Assembly: GCA_045106735.1 (NCBI GenBank) | Contig: JBGCEZ010000012.1 | Span: 1-64,000, forward strand | Source: JBGCEZ01 sp045106735 | GTDB taxonomy: Bacteria > Planctomycetota > Phycisphaerae > Phycisphaerales > SM1A02 | Reading direction: 5' to 3' | DNA length: 64,000 nucleotides | Part shown: one piece after another, positions 44,587 to 55,744 of the stretch | How the letters are laid out: every line of letters begins with the position of its first letter | Position numbering within the stretch: the first letter of the stretch is position 1 | Translations under genes and position numbers: made by a program | Notes under the pieces: generated by a model | The model's input: only the letters and a program-made list of their open reading frames with translations | Told to the model about the DNA's origin: nothing | Databases searched by the model: none

Positions 44587-47331
44587 TCACGGGCACGGTC
44601 CAAAGCCCGCGATCATGATGATCAGATCGCTGAAGTTCACGAAGCCGTCCCCGTTCAGGTCGCCGGGGCAGGGTCCGCCGGGGCACGGGCCCCAGCTGGC
44701 GAGGATCACGAGCAAGTCGGAAATCGTCACCACGCCGTCGCCGTCGACATCGCCCGGGCAGGGCAGCGTGTCGGGCTTGCACTTGCCGGCCGGGCCGGCG
44801 GCGTACAGGCCGAGGATCTCGTCGGCGCTCAGGGCCCGAGAGAAGACTTCAACTTCATCGATGCAGCCGTTGAAGAAGCCGGTCGCCGAACTCGAGCGCG
44901 AGCCGATTCGGAAGTTGCCGGTGTTGGCCAGCGACGCTGGCCGGCCGGTCGGGTTGAACGTCGCCACCAGGGCGCCATTGATGTAGAAGCGGCCGCCATC
45001 GGGCTGATCGCGATCGACGGTCACCGCCACCAGACTCCACTCGTTCGCCGGCACCGAAACGCCGGAGAGGAAGTTCGTGAATCCGGCCCCCGAGCCATTG
45101 TCGGCGAGCTGAATCGCGAGCTGCCGCGTGGTGCCGAAGATGAAGAACGAGTAACCCTGGACCGTTCCGATGGCTTCAAGCCGTTGGTCGACGATCTTCT
45201 GGGTCCCGCCGACTCCCGCCGCGGGGCGAATCCACGCGTCGATCGAAAGATCTTCCTGGCCGATGGTCAGTTCGGGAGCGGGGGTACGCTCGACGGCCGA
45301 GGCACCATCGAAGCAGAGGGCTCCGTCAACGTAGCCGGCCACCGGCGTGGGGCTGCCGATCCAGGTGCCGTCGGCGCCCTGGATGAGTTCGTCGGCCACC
45401 GGGCCCGCCGACTCGTCGAGCGGGAACCAGCCGATCATGCTCGACGGCGGCTCGTAGCACGGGCACTCGGCCATGCACTCGACGTCCATCCGGTATCGCC
45501 AGCCGAGATCGCAAGGATAGCCGCCAAAGATCGGGCCGCTGCCGTCTTCCGGCGTCAGCGAGATCCAGTACTCGCCCGGGGCCGGCAAGCACACCATGAC
45601 CTCGGTCGCCTCACAGTCGAAGCTGTAGCCGACGGCGTACTCGATGGGCGCGTCACAACTGCCGCCCATGATCCGTACCGCGGCGGGCATGGAACTCTGC
45701 AGCTTCACGCGAAGCATGCTGCTGCCGTCACCGTCAAAGTCGGGCAGGAAAATGCGGTAGGCGTCCTGATCCTGCACGCCGCCTTCGGCCCACAGTCGGC
45801 CGCACACAGTGGTGCCGCATTCGATCTCGTCGAACATTTCGGCGCCAGCGATCTGGCAGCCATTGTTCAGCGCGGTGCCGCACGGTTCGTCCTCAAAGAA
45901 CGAGTCCGAGGGGCACTCGATCGGGCAGGGCTCGGGGCCGATGTCGCCACAGCCCGGGGCCAGGTCCACGTCGCCCACGCCGCCCTTGAGGGAAACGGGC
46001 CACGGGATGAGCCAGCTGGTGGAGATCGGCGTGCCCGGGGTGTTGCCGCCCGGCGGGACGCGCTGCACGCCGTAGCTGGCCAGGCCGATGATGTCACCGC
46101 CGGTCCAGACGTCGGGCAGATCGGCGTCGCCGCAGCCGTAGTCCGCGCCGCCGGCACAGTTGATCGGGGTGCCGGTGATGCCGGAGATGAGCGTGCCGAT
46201 GGAGTAGTTGTTCGCGCTGGGCGTCCAACTGCCAGGGCCGCCGACGTACTCGAGCAGCCGGGCGGCATGGCCGACGTCGATGATGCCGTAGTCGCCGGGC
46301 ATGGTGCGTTCGGCCAGCAACATCTGGCCATCGCGGCCAAAGCTGATGTCCGACACCGGATTGCTCCAACGGTTGACCGTGCTGAGCCAGGGCATCACGA
46401 CTTCCAACTGCGGTGCGCCGACGAGGGCGCCGCTGGCCGGATCGATCTCGAGCGACCAAATGGAGTTATTCGGTTGGCTCGGGACCGGGACGACGCCCGC
46501 CGGCCACGGCGTGCTCGGGCGACCGTTGTCCCGCAGCCACACACTGAAGAACAGGCGGTCTTCGAGCACCGCGACGGCCCAAGGCCGATCACCAAGATCC
46601 ACGTGCTGGCCATTGGCCGGGCCCGACGGCAGCCACGGGTCGTAGACGTCCATGATCACGCCCGACGAATCGATGCGGTAGATGCCGCCGTCGTCGAGGT
46701 TCGTGGCGAAGAACTGGTCGCGCATTTCGTCCAAGGCGATGTTGCCGATCGCCGGACCGCCATTGGGCATTTCGTTCGTGCCGGGACCACCAAAGCCGGT
46801 CACCACCCACGGCATGATCTCGCCGGTGACGCCATCGATGCGGTAGATCGCGCCCGGGCCGTCGGGGCCGAGTCCACCGCTGGGGAACGGGTACGCGAGG
46901 AAGTTGCCGTACGCACTGGTGGCGGCGGCGTGGATGTCCGGCTCGGGACCACGGCCGAGGGCAAGGCCAAACACCTGTCCCATGTGCCGGGCGATCCACT
47001 CGTTCGCCGGCGGGGCCGACGGGATGTTGTTGAACATCGGCGGCGTCCACACGGCGCCGGCCACCGGGAACGGATTGCCGAAGAGCGGAGGAACGCGCAC
47101 GTCGGTGAGGGTCACGACCGGACCGAAGGGGTCGGGATCGGTGAAACCGCCGCCGGCAAAGCCGGAGTAGCTCGCGGTGATCATGTCGCCCGCTTCGACC
47201 GGCAGGGTCGCGGGGGTGGACCCGGCGCTCGCGGCGGCCACGGCCGGGCCGACAGAAGCCGCCAGCGTCAGGCCGGCGAGCAGGGTGGCGGGGCCGAATG
47301 GGCGCCGCGGTTCAGGGGGGTTCGGTGTCAT
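44587..47331 (-). CDS. Secreted LamG/concanavalin-like protein with dockerin-like tail
   Basis: A 914-residue exported protein. The signal peptide (LLAGLTLAASVGPAVAAASA) is followed by a propeller-like region with recurring units (IYRIDGVTGEIMPW, IYRIDSSGVIMDVYDPW, IWSLEIDPASGAL). Cys-rich segments come next (CPIECPSDSFFEDEPCG, CMAECPC). A LamG domain (about residues 660-840) has GWFPLDESAG, GALCFDGASA, LSIDAWIRP and FNGCIDEVEVFSRALSADEI. Two calcium-loop segments with PCPGD repeats end the protein. ATG 47331 (MTPNPPEPRR) is chosen. It probably binds carbohydrate or another surface ligand. Confidence 0.85.
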   Translation of the reverse strand: MTPNPPEPRRPFGPATLLAGLTLAASVGPAVAAASAGSTPATLPVEAGDMITASYSGFAGGGFTDPDPFGPVVTLTDVRVPPLFGNPFPVAGAVWTPPMFNNIPSAPPANEWIARHMGQVFGLALGRGPEPDIHAAATSAYGNFLAYPFPSGGLGPDGPGAIYRIDGVTGEIMPWVVTGFGGPGTNEMPNGGPAIGNIALDEMRDQFFATNLDDGGIYRIDSSGVIMDVYDPWLPSGPANGQHVDLGDRPWAVAVLEDRLFFSVWLRDNGRPSTPWPAGVVPVPSQPNNSIWSLEIDPASGALVGAPQLEVVMPWLSTVNRWSNPVSDISFGRDGQMLLAERTMPGDYGIIDVGHAARLLEYVGGPGSWTPSANNYSIGTLISGITGTPINCAGGADYGCGDADLPDVWTGGDIIGLASYGVQRVPPGGNTPGTPISTSWLIPWPVSLKGGVGDVDLAPGCGDIGPEPCPIECPSDSFFEDEPCGTALNNGCQIAGAEMFDEIECGTTVCGRLWAEGGVQDQDAYRIFLPDFDGDGSSMLRVKLQSSMPAAVRIMGGSCDAPIEYAVGYSFDCEATEVMVCLPAPGEYWISLTPEDGSGPIFGGYPCDLGWRYRMDVECMAECPCYEPPSSMIGWFPLDESAGPVADELIQGADGTWIGSPTPVAGYVDGALCFDGASAVERTPAPELTIGQEDLSIDAWIRPAAGVGGTQKIVDQRLEAIGTVQGYSFFIFGTTRQLAIQLADNGSGAGFTNFLSGVSVPANEWSLVAVTVDRDQPDGGRFYINGALVATFNPTGRPASLANTGNFRIGSRSSSATGFFNGCIDEVEVFSRALSADEILGLYAAGPAGKCKPDTLPCPGDVDGDGVVTISDLLVILASWGPCPGGPCPGDLNGDGFVNFSDLIIMIAGFGPCP

Positions 47332-47878
47332 CGTCCAGGTGCTCCACGTCTGGGGGCGCGGGGGACCGGGAACGAGCGACGGGGCGCGATGCACGCGGGG
47401 ATTGCTGGCCGGCGGCCCTCTCAGCCGCGTTTCAGCCCCACGTCCGTGCTCCGCGGACGGGCGGGCGATCGTCGAGCAACCGGCCCTCGACGTCCCAGAG
47501 GGATCCGTCCTCCCAGCCGGACCCCTCGCCACCCATGGCGCTCGTCCCGGGCCCCCGTGACCCAAGGATCATGGCCAGCGAGCGTCGCCGGCCTTCTGCT
47601 GGGAACACGCATCGCCGCGCGGGCGCGCCCGGCAAGGACAGAAAAACGGGGCGGAATTCCGCGGGCCCAGACATCATTCCGGCCGAGGTGGAGGCGACAG
47701 GGTCCCCCAGATTGCCGTCGACCCGGGCGGAAACGCCAGAATTGCGGCGGCACGGGCATTCCCGCGGCCCCGAGCCGCGCCGGGGCCTTTGCTAGAATCG
47801 TGTCCCCCGTGGCGGCTTCGGTCGCCCCATGACTCCGCTCCCAGGGCCCCACGCCCGCAGAAGGCACCCTTCTTCCCC
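47332..47878. other. Divergent intergenic region upstream of acnA
   Basis: A 547-bp gap between divergent genes. It contains a possible extended -10 for acnA near 47790. Open frames here are Arg/Pro-rich. No gene is supported. Confidence 0.45.
47789..47798 (+). promoter_or_regulatory. Possible extended -10 promoter of acnA
   Basis: TTTGCTAGAAT contains a TG-N extension and TAGAAT. No good -35 is seen at the right distance. Transcription would start about 75 bp before the ATG. Confidence 0.35.
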
Positions 47879-50599
<2,721 letters not shown>

Positions 50600-50600
50600 G

Positions 50601-50638
50601 TGCCTCAGCCGTCGCCCCGGCCTTCGGCCGGTAGGCAC
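50601..50638 (+). other. Stem-loop after acnA
   Basis: GTGCCT pairs with AGGCAC and an inner CCGGCC-TTCG-GGCCGG hairpin lies between. No T tract follows, so it is a possible 3'-end stabiliser rather than a classical terminator. Confidence 0.45.
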
Positions 50639-50709
50639 CGCGGAGCGGACCGCGTCGTCGCGATCCGTCTCACTTCACCTTGTACCACCCCTCCCGGAAG
50701 AGGAATTCC

Positions 50710-50967
50710 ATGAACGATTTCAAGACCGTGCTCATCGTCGGCCTGCTGGTCATGATCGGCGGCGGCGTGCTCGGCGCCGTTGTCTCCAGCCTCGGCATCG
50801 TCGGCTATCTCGTACAGCTCGCCGGCGTGGCGATCTTCACCTACGGCTGCGTGCTGTACGCCAAGCACAAGAACATGAACCCGCTGCTCGGCCTGCTCGG
50901 CATCTTCACGTGCATCGGCTTCGCCATCCTGTACTTCCTCCCGGAAGGCACGGGCAACAAGGCCTGA
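50710..50967 (+). CDS. Small membrane protein (85 aa)
   Basis: The ATG has AAGAGG about seven bases upstream. The protein has three short hydrophobic helices (VLIVGLLVMIGGGVLGAVV, IVGYLVQLAGVAIFTYGCVL and LLGLLGIFTCIGFAILYFL) separated by KHKNMNP. It resembles generic small inner-membrane proteins; no function assigned. Confidence 0.75.
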   Translation: MNDFKTVLIVGLLVMIGGGVLGAVVSSLGIVGYLVQLAGVAIFTYGCVLYAKHKNMNPLLGLLGIFTCIGFAILYFLPEGTGNKA

Positions 50968-51143
50968 TCGAAGCCTGGGCCACGACGGCCCGTTCGAAGA
51001 TGACCTTCGGAATGGTCGGCCGATCTCGGCGACCTTCCGATGCGATCGATCGCGGCGGACGGAGCATGGCTTCCGTCCGCCGCTTTTCGTTTTGGGTCGC
51101 CGGCGCTTCGATGGAAGGGTCGCCGGGCGTGAGCGCGGGCACC

Positions 51144-51197
51144 GGGCATGGGCATGGGCATGTGCATGGGCACGGGCACGGGCACGGGCACGGGCAT
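51144..51197. repeat. Hexanucleotide tandem repeat (GGGCAY)
   Basis: Nine head-to-tail units (four GGGCAT, four GGGCAC, one GTGCAT) in the gap between two convergent genes. Confidence 0.9.
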
Positions 51198-51218
51198 GAG
51201 CGTCGGGCGGTCGTTGCG

Positions 51219-52082
51219 TCAGGCGTTCTCGGAGCCCGAATCGTTCGCCCCGCGACGCTTGCGGGCGAAGCCTTCGCCGGCCAATCGGAGCGGCGCGAGC
51301 AGCGTGTCGGCCCATCGCGTACCGGTGGCGTTGCCGCGGACCAGGAGAAGTGACTCGTCGTCGTCGGGCCGGCCCCCGCGGTAGTCGGCGACCGCGGCTC
51401 CCAGTCGATCCAGGAACGCGTCGTCGTCAGGATCCAGTCCTTCGAGCATGTCGAGCAAGCCGGGCACGCCCAGCATCCGGCCATCGGCATCCCGCGCTTC
51501 GCTGATCGCGTCGGTGTAGCACAGCAGGGCGTCGCCGGGGGCAATCTTGAGGTTTGTCTCGTGGTACGGGATGCTCGGCAGGACGCCGAGCGGGATGTTG
51601 GCCAGATCGGTGGACCCGCGGGCGGGGTGGGGGATCATCGACCAGGTTCCTTCGGACCGGCGGTGGATCAGTGGTAGCGGATGCCCCGCACTGCAAATCG
51701 ACATGGTGCGGGACGTCAGGAAGTACGTGGCGACGACGGCGGTGGCGAAGAGATCGCCCGCCCCGACGTCGGCGAACCGCCGGTTGAGCGTGGACACGAA
51801 TCGCGTCTGGTCGACGTGGTTGATGTGCTGGCGCATCAGGTCGCGCACTTCGCGGGCCGCGCCGGCGATGGCTTCGCCGTGGCCACTGACGTCGGCAAGA
51901 ATGAACCGCGTGATCCGGCCGCTCGCACACGAACTCACGAAGTGCAGGTCGCCGCCGCTGGCCGCGCCGTCGTACGGGTCGCTCGAGACCCAGACGTCGA
52001 GCCCCGCGGTGGCCACGGTGCGGCGGGCGGGTTCGTTGCCGCCCCAGATCTCCATGCACTGCATTCGCCGGTTGTCGGCCAT
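51219..52082 (-). CDS. SpoIIE/RsbU-type PP2C phosphatase (soluble)
   Basis: A 287-residue phosphatase domain without membrane segments. Acidic motifs are ASGGDLHF, ILADVSGHGEA, CYTDAISEARD and PDDDESLLLV. In the third motif the usual Gly after Asp is Ala. A C-terminal basic tail (GFARKRRGAND) is extra. ATG 52082 has GAGG upstream; ATG 52139 is possible. The likely target would be a phosphorylated anti-anti-sigma protein, none of which is nearby. The divergent kinase gene starts 162 bp away. Confidence 0.85.
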   Translation of the reverse strand: MADNRRMQCMEIWGGNEPARRTVATAGLDVWVSSDPYDGAASGGDLHFVSSCASGRITRFILADVSGHGEAIAGAAREVRDLMRQHINHVDQTRFVSTLNRRFADVGAGDLFATAVVATYFLTSRTMSICSAGHPLPLIHRRSEGTWSMIPHPARGSTDLANIPLGVLPSIPYHETNLKIAPGDALLCYTDAISEARDADGRMLGVPGLLDMLEGLDPDDDAFLDRLGAAVADYRGGRPDDDESLLLVRGNATGTRWADTLLAPLRLAGEGFARKRRGANDSGSENA

Positions 52083-52244
52083 CGGTCGTTGATTCCTCGC
52101 GGCGCGGTGTTGGCCGGCCGGCGTGATCCCGTTGACCATCGTACGAGCACGCCCGGCGGAATGAGCCGGCCCGTCGGCCGGATGGGGACATTCCGAGCCT
52201 CCGCCGACGCGGCAGATCGCTCCACGGCGGCCTACACTGCGGAC

Positions 52245-53159
52245 ATGTCATTGATTGCGACCGGATCCATTGGAATCGACACCGTTCATACCGACCACGG
52301 CAGCGCCGAGAAGGTGCTGGGCGGTTCGTGTGCGTACTTCGCCGCGGCCGCCTGCCACCAGGCCCCGGTCCGCATTGTCGCGGCCGTGGGGGGCGACTGG
52401 CCGGACGAACACCGCGGTACGCTCGCGGCCTTCGACGGCATCGACCAAGCCGGTCTGGAAGAGCGTCCGGACAGCACCACCTTCGCCTGGGGTGGCCGGT
52501 ACGAGACGGACATGAATGACCGCGAGACGCTGTTCACCGACCTGGGCGTCCTGGACGAACCTGGCCCGGCGGTGCCCGAGTCCTTTCGGGACAGCCAGTA
52601 CGTGTTCCTCGCCAACACGCACCCGGCCGAGCAGGCCCGGCTGCTCGAGCACTTCCCGGATCGCAAGATCGCCGTCGTGGACACGATGGACCTCTGGATC
52701 AACATCGCCCACGACGACCTGACGACGCTGCTCCAACGGGTCGACGGCCTGGTGCTCAATGACGCCGAAGCCGCGCTGCTCACCGAGCGCCGGAATCCGG
52801 TCACTGCGGGCCGGCGCCTCCTGGAGATGGGCCCCAAGTTCGTGGTCGTCAAGAAGGGCGAACACGGCTGCCTGCTCGTTCACCAAGACGGCTTGGCCGC
52901 ACTCCCGGCGTTTCCGCGCCCGCAGGAATCCGTGGTCGACCCAACGGGAGCCGGCGACAGTTTCGCCGGCGGCATGATGGGCTATCTCGCCCGGGAAGAT
53001 CGTACGGACATGGAAGCAATCCAGACGGCCCTGGCCTGGGGCACGGTCACGGCGAGCTTCACCATCGAGTCGTTCAGCCTCGGCGGACTCATCGGCGTGG
53101 ATCGTGCGGCCATCGATGAACGCATGGAAGCTTTCCAAGCCATCGCCCGAGTGGGCTGA
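52245..53159 (+). CDS. PfkB-family carbohydrate/nucleoside kinase
   Basis: A 304-residue kinase. The N-terminal GSIGIDTVHTDHGSAEKVLGGSCAYFA and the C-terminal signature DPTGAGDSFAGG (catalytic Asp) define the PfkB/ribokinase family. The substrate cannot be told; the family phosphorylates sugars, nucleosides or related alcohols. ATG 52245 (MSLIATGSIG) fits the family start; the long upstream frame is antisense to the phosphatase gene. A small membrane protein gene follows after 73 bp. Confidence 0.9.
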   Translation: MSLIATGSIGIDTVHTDHGSAEKVLGGSCAYFAAAACHQAPVRIVAAVGGDWPDEHRGTLAAFDGIDQAGLEERPDSTTFAWGGRYETDMNDRETLFTDLGVLDEPGPAVPESFRDSQYVFLANTHPAEQARLLEHFPDRKIAVVDTMDLWINIAHDDLTTLLQRVDGLVLNDAEAALLTERRNPVTAGRRLLEMGPKFVVVKKGEHGCLLVHQDGLAALPAFPRPQESVVDPTGAGDSFAGGMMGYLAREDRTDMEAIQTALAWGTVTASFTIESFSLGGLIGVDRAAIDERMEAFQAIARVG

Positions 53160-53232
53160 TCGGCGGTTCGACCGGACCGCCGCCGACCCGGGAAGACGTT
53201 CCGGGAGATCCCCCCGGGGGAGGAACCGACCC

Positions 53233-53502
53233 GTGCTCAAGCGACTCCTCGGCCTGCTGCGCGAGACCTGGTGGCTGGCGCTGATCGTGCTCGCGTTCTC
53301 CGTGGGCTCGGGCATCTTCGTCGACCGCATGCTCGGCTGGATGATGGCGGGGGCCTCGACCGTCGTCTTCCTGTACTTCGCGTTCGTGCGCTACGACGAC
53401 CACGGCGATGAAGCGGCCCGGACGCCCGAGTCGATCGCCGCCGACGGGAAGGGCGACCAGCCCGCGGAACGTCGGACGCCGCCTCCGCCGCCATCTGAGT
53501 AG
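53233..53502 (+). CDS. Small membrane protein (89 aa)
   Basis: Starts at a GTG with GGGGGAGGAA upstream. Two hydrophobic helices (WWLALIVLAFSVGSGIFV and MMAGASTVVFLYFAFV) are followed by a charged, Pro-rich cytoplasmic-type tail ending PPPPPSE. It lies behind the PfkB gene and may be cotranscribed with it. No function assigned. Confidence 0.72.
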   Translation: MLKRLLGLLRETWWLALIVLAFSVGSGIFVDRMLGWMMAGASTVVFLYFAFVRYDDHGDEAARTPESIAADGKGDQPAERRTPPPPPSE

Positions 53503-53954
53503 TGGACCGGTTGCTTGACGGGTCGGTCGACTGATCGGTTGATCGGCTGAGTGACTGGCTCGTTGACTGGCTCGTTGGCTGGCTCGTTGGCTGGGCCGGG
53601 CCGGCGGCGGACAAGCCCCGCCAACAACGCCACCAGCTCGCGCCGAACGTGCGTTTCACTCGGCCGTCGCCCAAGCCCCATCCCGGTGGGCCGGACGGGA
53701 TGCGACGTGGCCGGTTCGAGCTCAATCGCCTGGTGCGGGCAGCAGGGAAGGCAGGGCGTCGTGCGGTCCTCAGCGATCTCCGCCCGCTGCGTCCTCCGCG
53801 CACGAACACGCCCCGCCGGTACTCGAACGCGGGAGGCGAACGAGACGCGGCGGGGCGTGGCCCGACACCGAATCACCGCCGGGGCGGGATCAGGTGTCTG
53901 AAGGTTGGATCCGGATCAGCCGAGGCCGCCGGAACCGACTCCCAGAGGAGTCGA
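53503..53954. other. Intergenic region with a 12-bp repeat
   Basis: A 452-bp gap between convergent genes. At 53553-53600 there are three to four copies of a 12-bp unit (GACTGGCTCGTT). A small hairpin (GACTCC/GGAGTC) sits just past the HU gene stop. No gene is supported. Confidence 0.55.
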
Positions 53955-54413
53955 TCAGACCATTTCCTTCAGGCTCTTGAGGGCACGCACGGTGACCTTC
54001 TTGTGAGCCGGCTTGGCCGGGATGTCCCGGAACTCCTTGAGGAGCGGGATCCACTTGTTCTTCTGGGCGGCCTTGCGCGGCACGGCCTTCTTGGTGATCT
54101 TCAGGAGTCCGGGCACCGTGAACTGGCCGGGGCCACGGGTGCCGAGGTCCTTCTGGATCAGCTCGGTCATGGTGTCGAAGACGCTCTGGACTTCCTTCTT
54201 CGACAGGCCGGTCTCGGTGGAGATGTCACCGAAGATCTGGCTCTTGGTGCGAGGACGATCCGCGGCCTTGACCGTCGAGCGACGGGCGGGGGCAGCGGTC
54301 TTCTTGCGGGTCGTGCGGCTGGCCGCAGCACGAGTGGTGGTCTTGCGGGTGGGAGCCTTGCGGGCCGGAGCCTTGCGCGTGGTCTTTTTCCGCGTGGTCT
54401 TCTTCTTGGGCAT
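53955..54413 (-). CDS. Histone H1-like/HU fusion DNA-binding protein
   Basis: A 152-residue nucleoid protein. Residues 1-55 are Lys/Arg/Ala/Thr-rich with repeated KKTTRK and KAPxRK units, like bacterial H1-type tails. Residues about 57-150 form an HU-like domain (SQIFGDISTETGLSKKEVQS) with a C-terminal part (KKVTVRALKSLKEMV). The DNA-binding arm of classical HU (GRNPQTGE type) is replaced by a basic segment with AVPRKAAQKNKW. AAAGGA precedes the ATG. It probably compacts or organises DNA. Confidence 0.88.
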   Translation of the reverse strand: MPKKKTTRKKTTRKAPARKAPTRKTTTRAAASRTTRKKTAAPARRSTVKAADRPRTKSQIFGDISTETGLSKKEVQSVFDTMTELIQKDLGTRGPGQFTVPGLLKITKKAVPRKAAQKNKWIPLLKEFRDIPAKPAHKKVTVRALKSLKEMV

Positions 54414-54510
54414 CGTGAATCCTTTCGTACCCGATGGAAACTGCGACTTTTACAAGCGACGGAGCTGGTCGCAGCGCGGGCAATGTACGCATGTTCTTCG
54501 GCTTCCGCTG

Positions 54511-54599
54511 CCCGTTTGCCCCTGAATTTCCTGCAAAAATGCATCTCTGGCCCAGTTTGGCCCCTGATTTCCAGTGGTTTGCGAGGTTTGACCCCTCGG
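54511..54599 (-). promoter_or_regulatory. Three imperfect direct repeats upstream of the HU gene
   Basis: On the minus strand GGAAATCAGGGGCCAAAC (54555-54572) and GGAAATTCAGGGGCAAAC (54514-54531) match closely, and GAGGGGTCAAACC is a third partial copy. Their cores lie 41 and 31 bp apart, about 100-185 bp before the HU start. A role as operators is inference. Confidence 0.4.
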
Positions 54600-55381
54600 A
54601 AACCGCGCTGTTCACGACGCTTATGGCGCCCTTCGCGCGGCGACCGAAGGCGGCCGCTGATCGCCGAAAAGCACCTAAAAACGTGCCCGAAGTCGATGTT
54701 CGTCGAGCGCCGAGTCTTCGCTCGAGGCCCGATGGACCCACGAATTGCTGGGTTCTCTCTGGTCAAGCCTCGGCAAACCGAGGGATTTTCTGCTGGAATT
54801 CGCCCTCGAACGGGCGCGATCGCAGGCCAGTGGGGGAAGTTCACGTCGCTCGATGCGTGCGAGATTGACGCGTCGGTGCGAATGCAACCACCGAGTGACT
54901 CGGCTGAATCCGACGCCCGCGTCGCGCCGTTTCCCGGCAACGACGAGGGACGGTCGGCGGCGGCGGCGGCAGCCAACGAACTCCCGATCGACCAAGCCCA
55001 ACGATGTCCGGGCCGGCGAGTGGGGCAGCCACGGGGGGGATGCGAGCCGAGGTCCGACTGGGACCGCGAGTTGGAGCGAAGCCAATCGAGTGACCGCCTT
55101 CCATCCACGGCCCCCGGAGGAGCCGCCGCTCGACGCCAATCACTCCTCCCGCCGATCCACCGGTCATGCCGCCCGTCATTCGACGCGCCATTGCCTCGAC
55201 CGTTGCCGACGCCGCTCCACGCCGATTGCCAGCCCCTGGCGGCCCGCCGCGGAGCCCATCATCGCCCAGGCGCCCGACATCCAGCCCGGACCGCCCTCGC
55301 GAGCCAGCCGCGTCCCAGCGGGTCCCCAGGGCTCATCCAGAACGGGCCTGCACGCTCCCTCGCCGCCGGCCCGGAATTCCG

Positions 55382-55387
55382 TATACT
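55382..55387 (+). promoter_or_regulatory. Possible -10 element of tRNA-Ser
   Basis: TATACT lies 42 bp before the tRNA in an otherwise GC-rich region. No matching -35 is found. Confidence 0.3.
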
Positions 55388-55428
55388 CTCCCTCCCGCCG
55401 AGGTCTTGAGAGACCCCGATCGGCCCCC

Positions 55429-55517
55429 GGACAGGTGGCGGAGCGGCTGAACGCACCGGTTTGCTAAACCGGCGTGCCCCGATAGGGGTACCGGGGGTTC
55501 GAATCCCCCCCTGTCCG
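55429..55517 (+). tRNA. tRNA-Ser (GCU)
   Basis: An 89-nt class II tRNA: acceptor GGACAGG/CCTGTCC, anticodon loop TTTGCTAAA (GCU), a long variable arm (GTGCCCCGATAGGGGTAC) and T arm GGGGG-TTCGAAT-CCCCC, discriminator G. CCA is not encoded. Confidence 0.96.
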
Positions 55518-55521
55518 CTTC

Positions 55522-55555
55522 AAGGCCCGCAGCCTCCACGGTTGCGGGCCTTTCT
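55522..55555 (+). terminator. Rho-independent terminator after tRNA-Ser
   Basis: AAGGCCCGCA pairs with TGCGGGCCTT, with an eleven-base loop, followed by TCT. It starts 4 bp after the tRNA. Confidence 0.85.
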
Positions 55556-55744
55556 CGTGCGCGGATTGCTTCGACTCACATGTGAACGCACCGATCGCCG
55601 GACTTCTCGTCCGCCGGGTCAGTCGCGCAGGCCAACCACGGACAACCACCGGCAACCACGGCCAATGAGATCCGTCCAACACACTCGCGCTTCTTCTGGG
55701 ACAAGGCGCCCACCCCGAGCGGCGAACCGCCTCAACGCCGCTCG

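Larger units (their letters stand above)
54414..55428. other. Long intergenic region upstream of the HU gene
   Basis: About 1 kb without a supported gene. The first 200 bp are less GC-rich and carry three related motifs (54511-54599). The rest has only Arg/Ser-rich open frames with no family features. The tRNA-Ser lies at the right end. Confidence 0.55.

Noticed and set aside
53649..55409. 586-codon open frame across the HU gene and tRNA upstream region
   Set aside because: It runs antisense to the HU gene and is Arg/Ser/Pro-rich without any domain.
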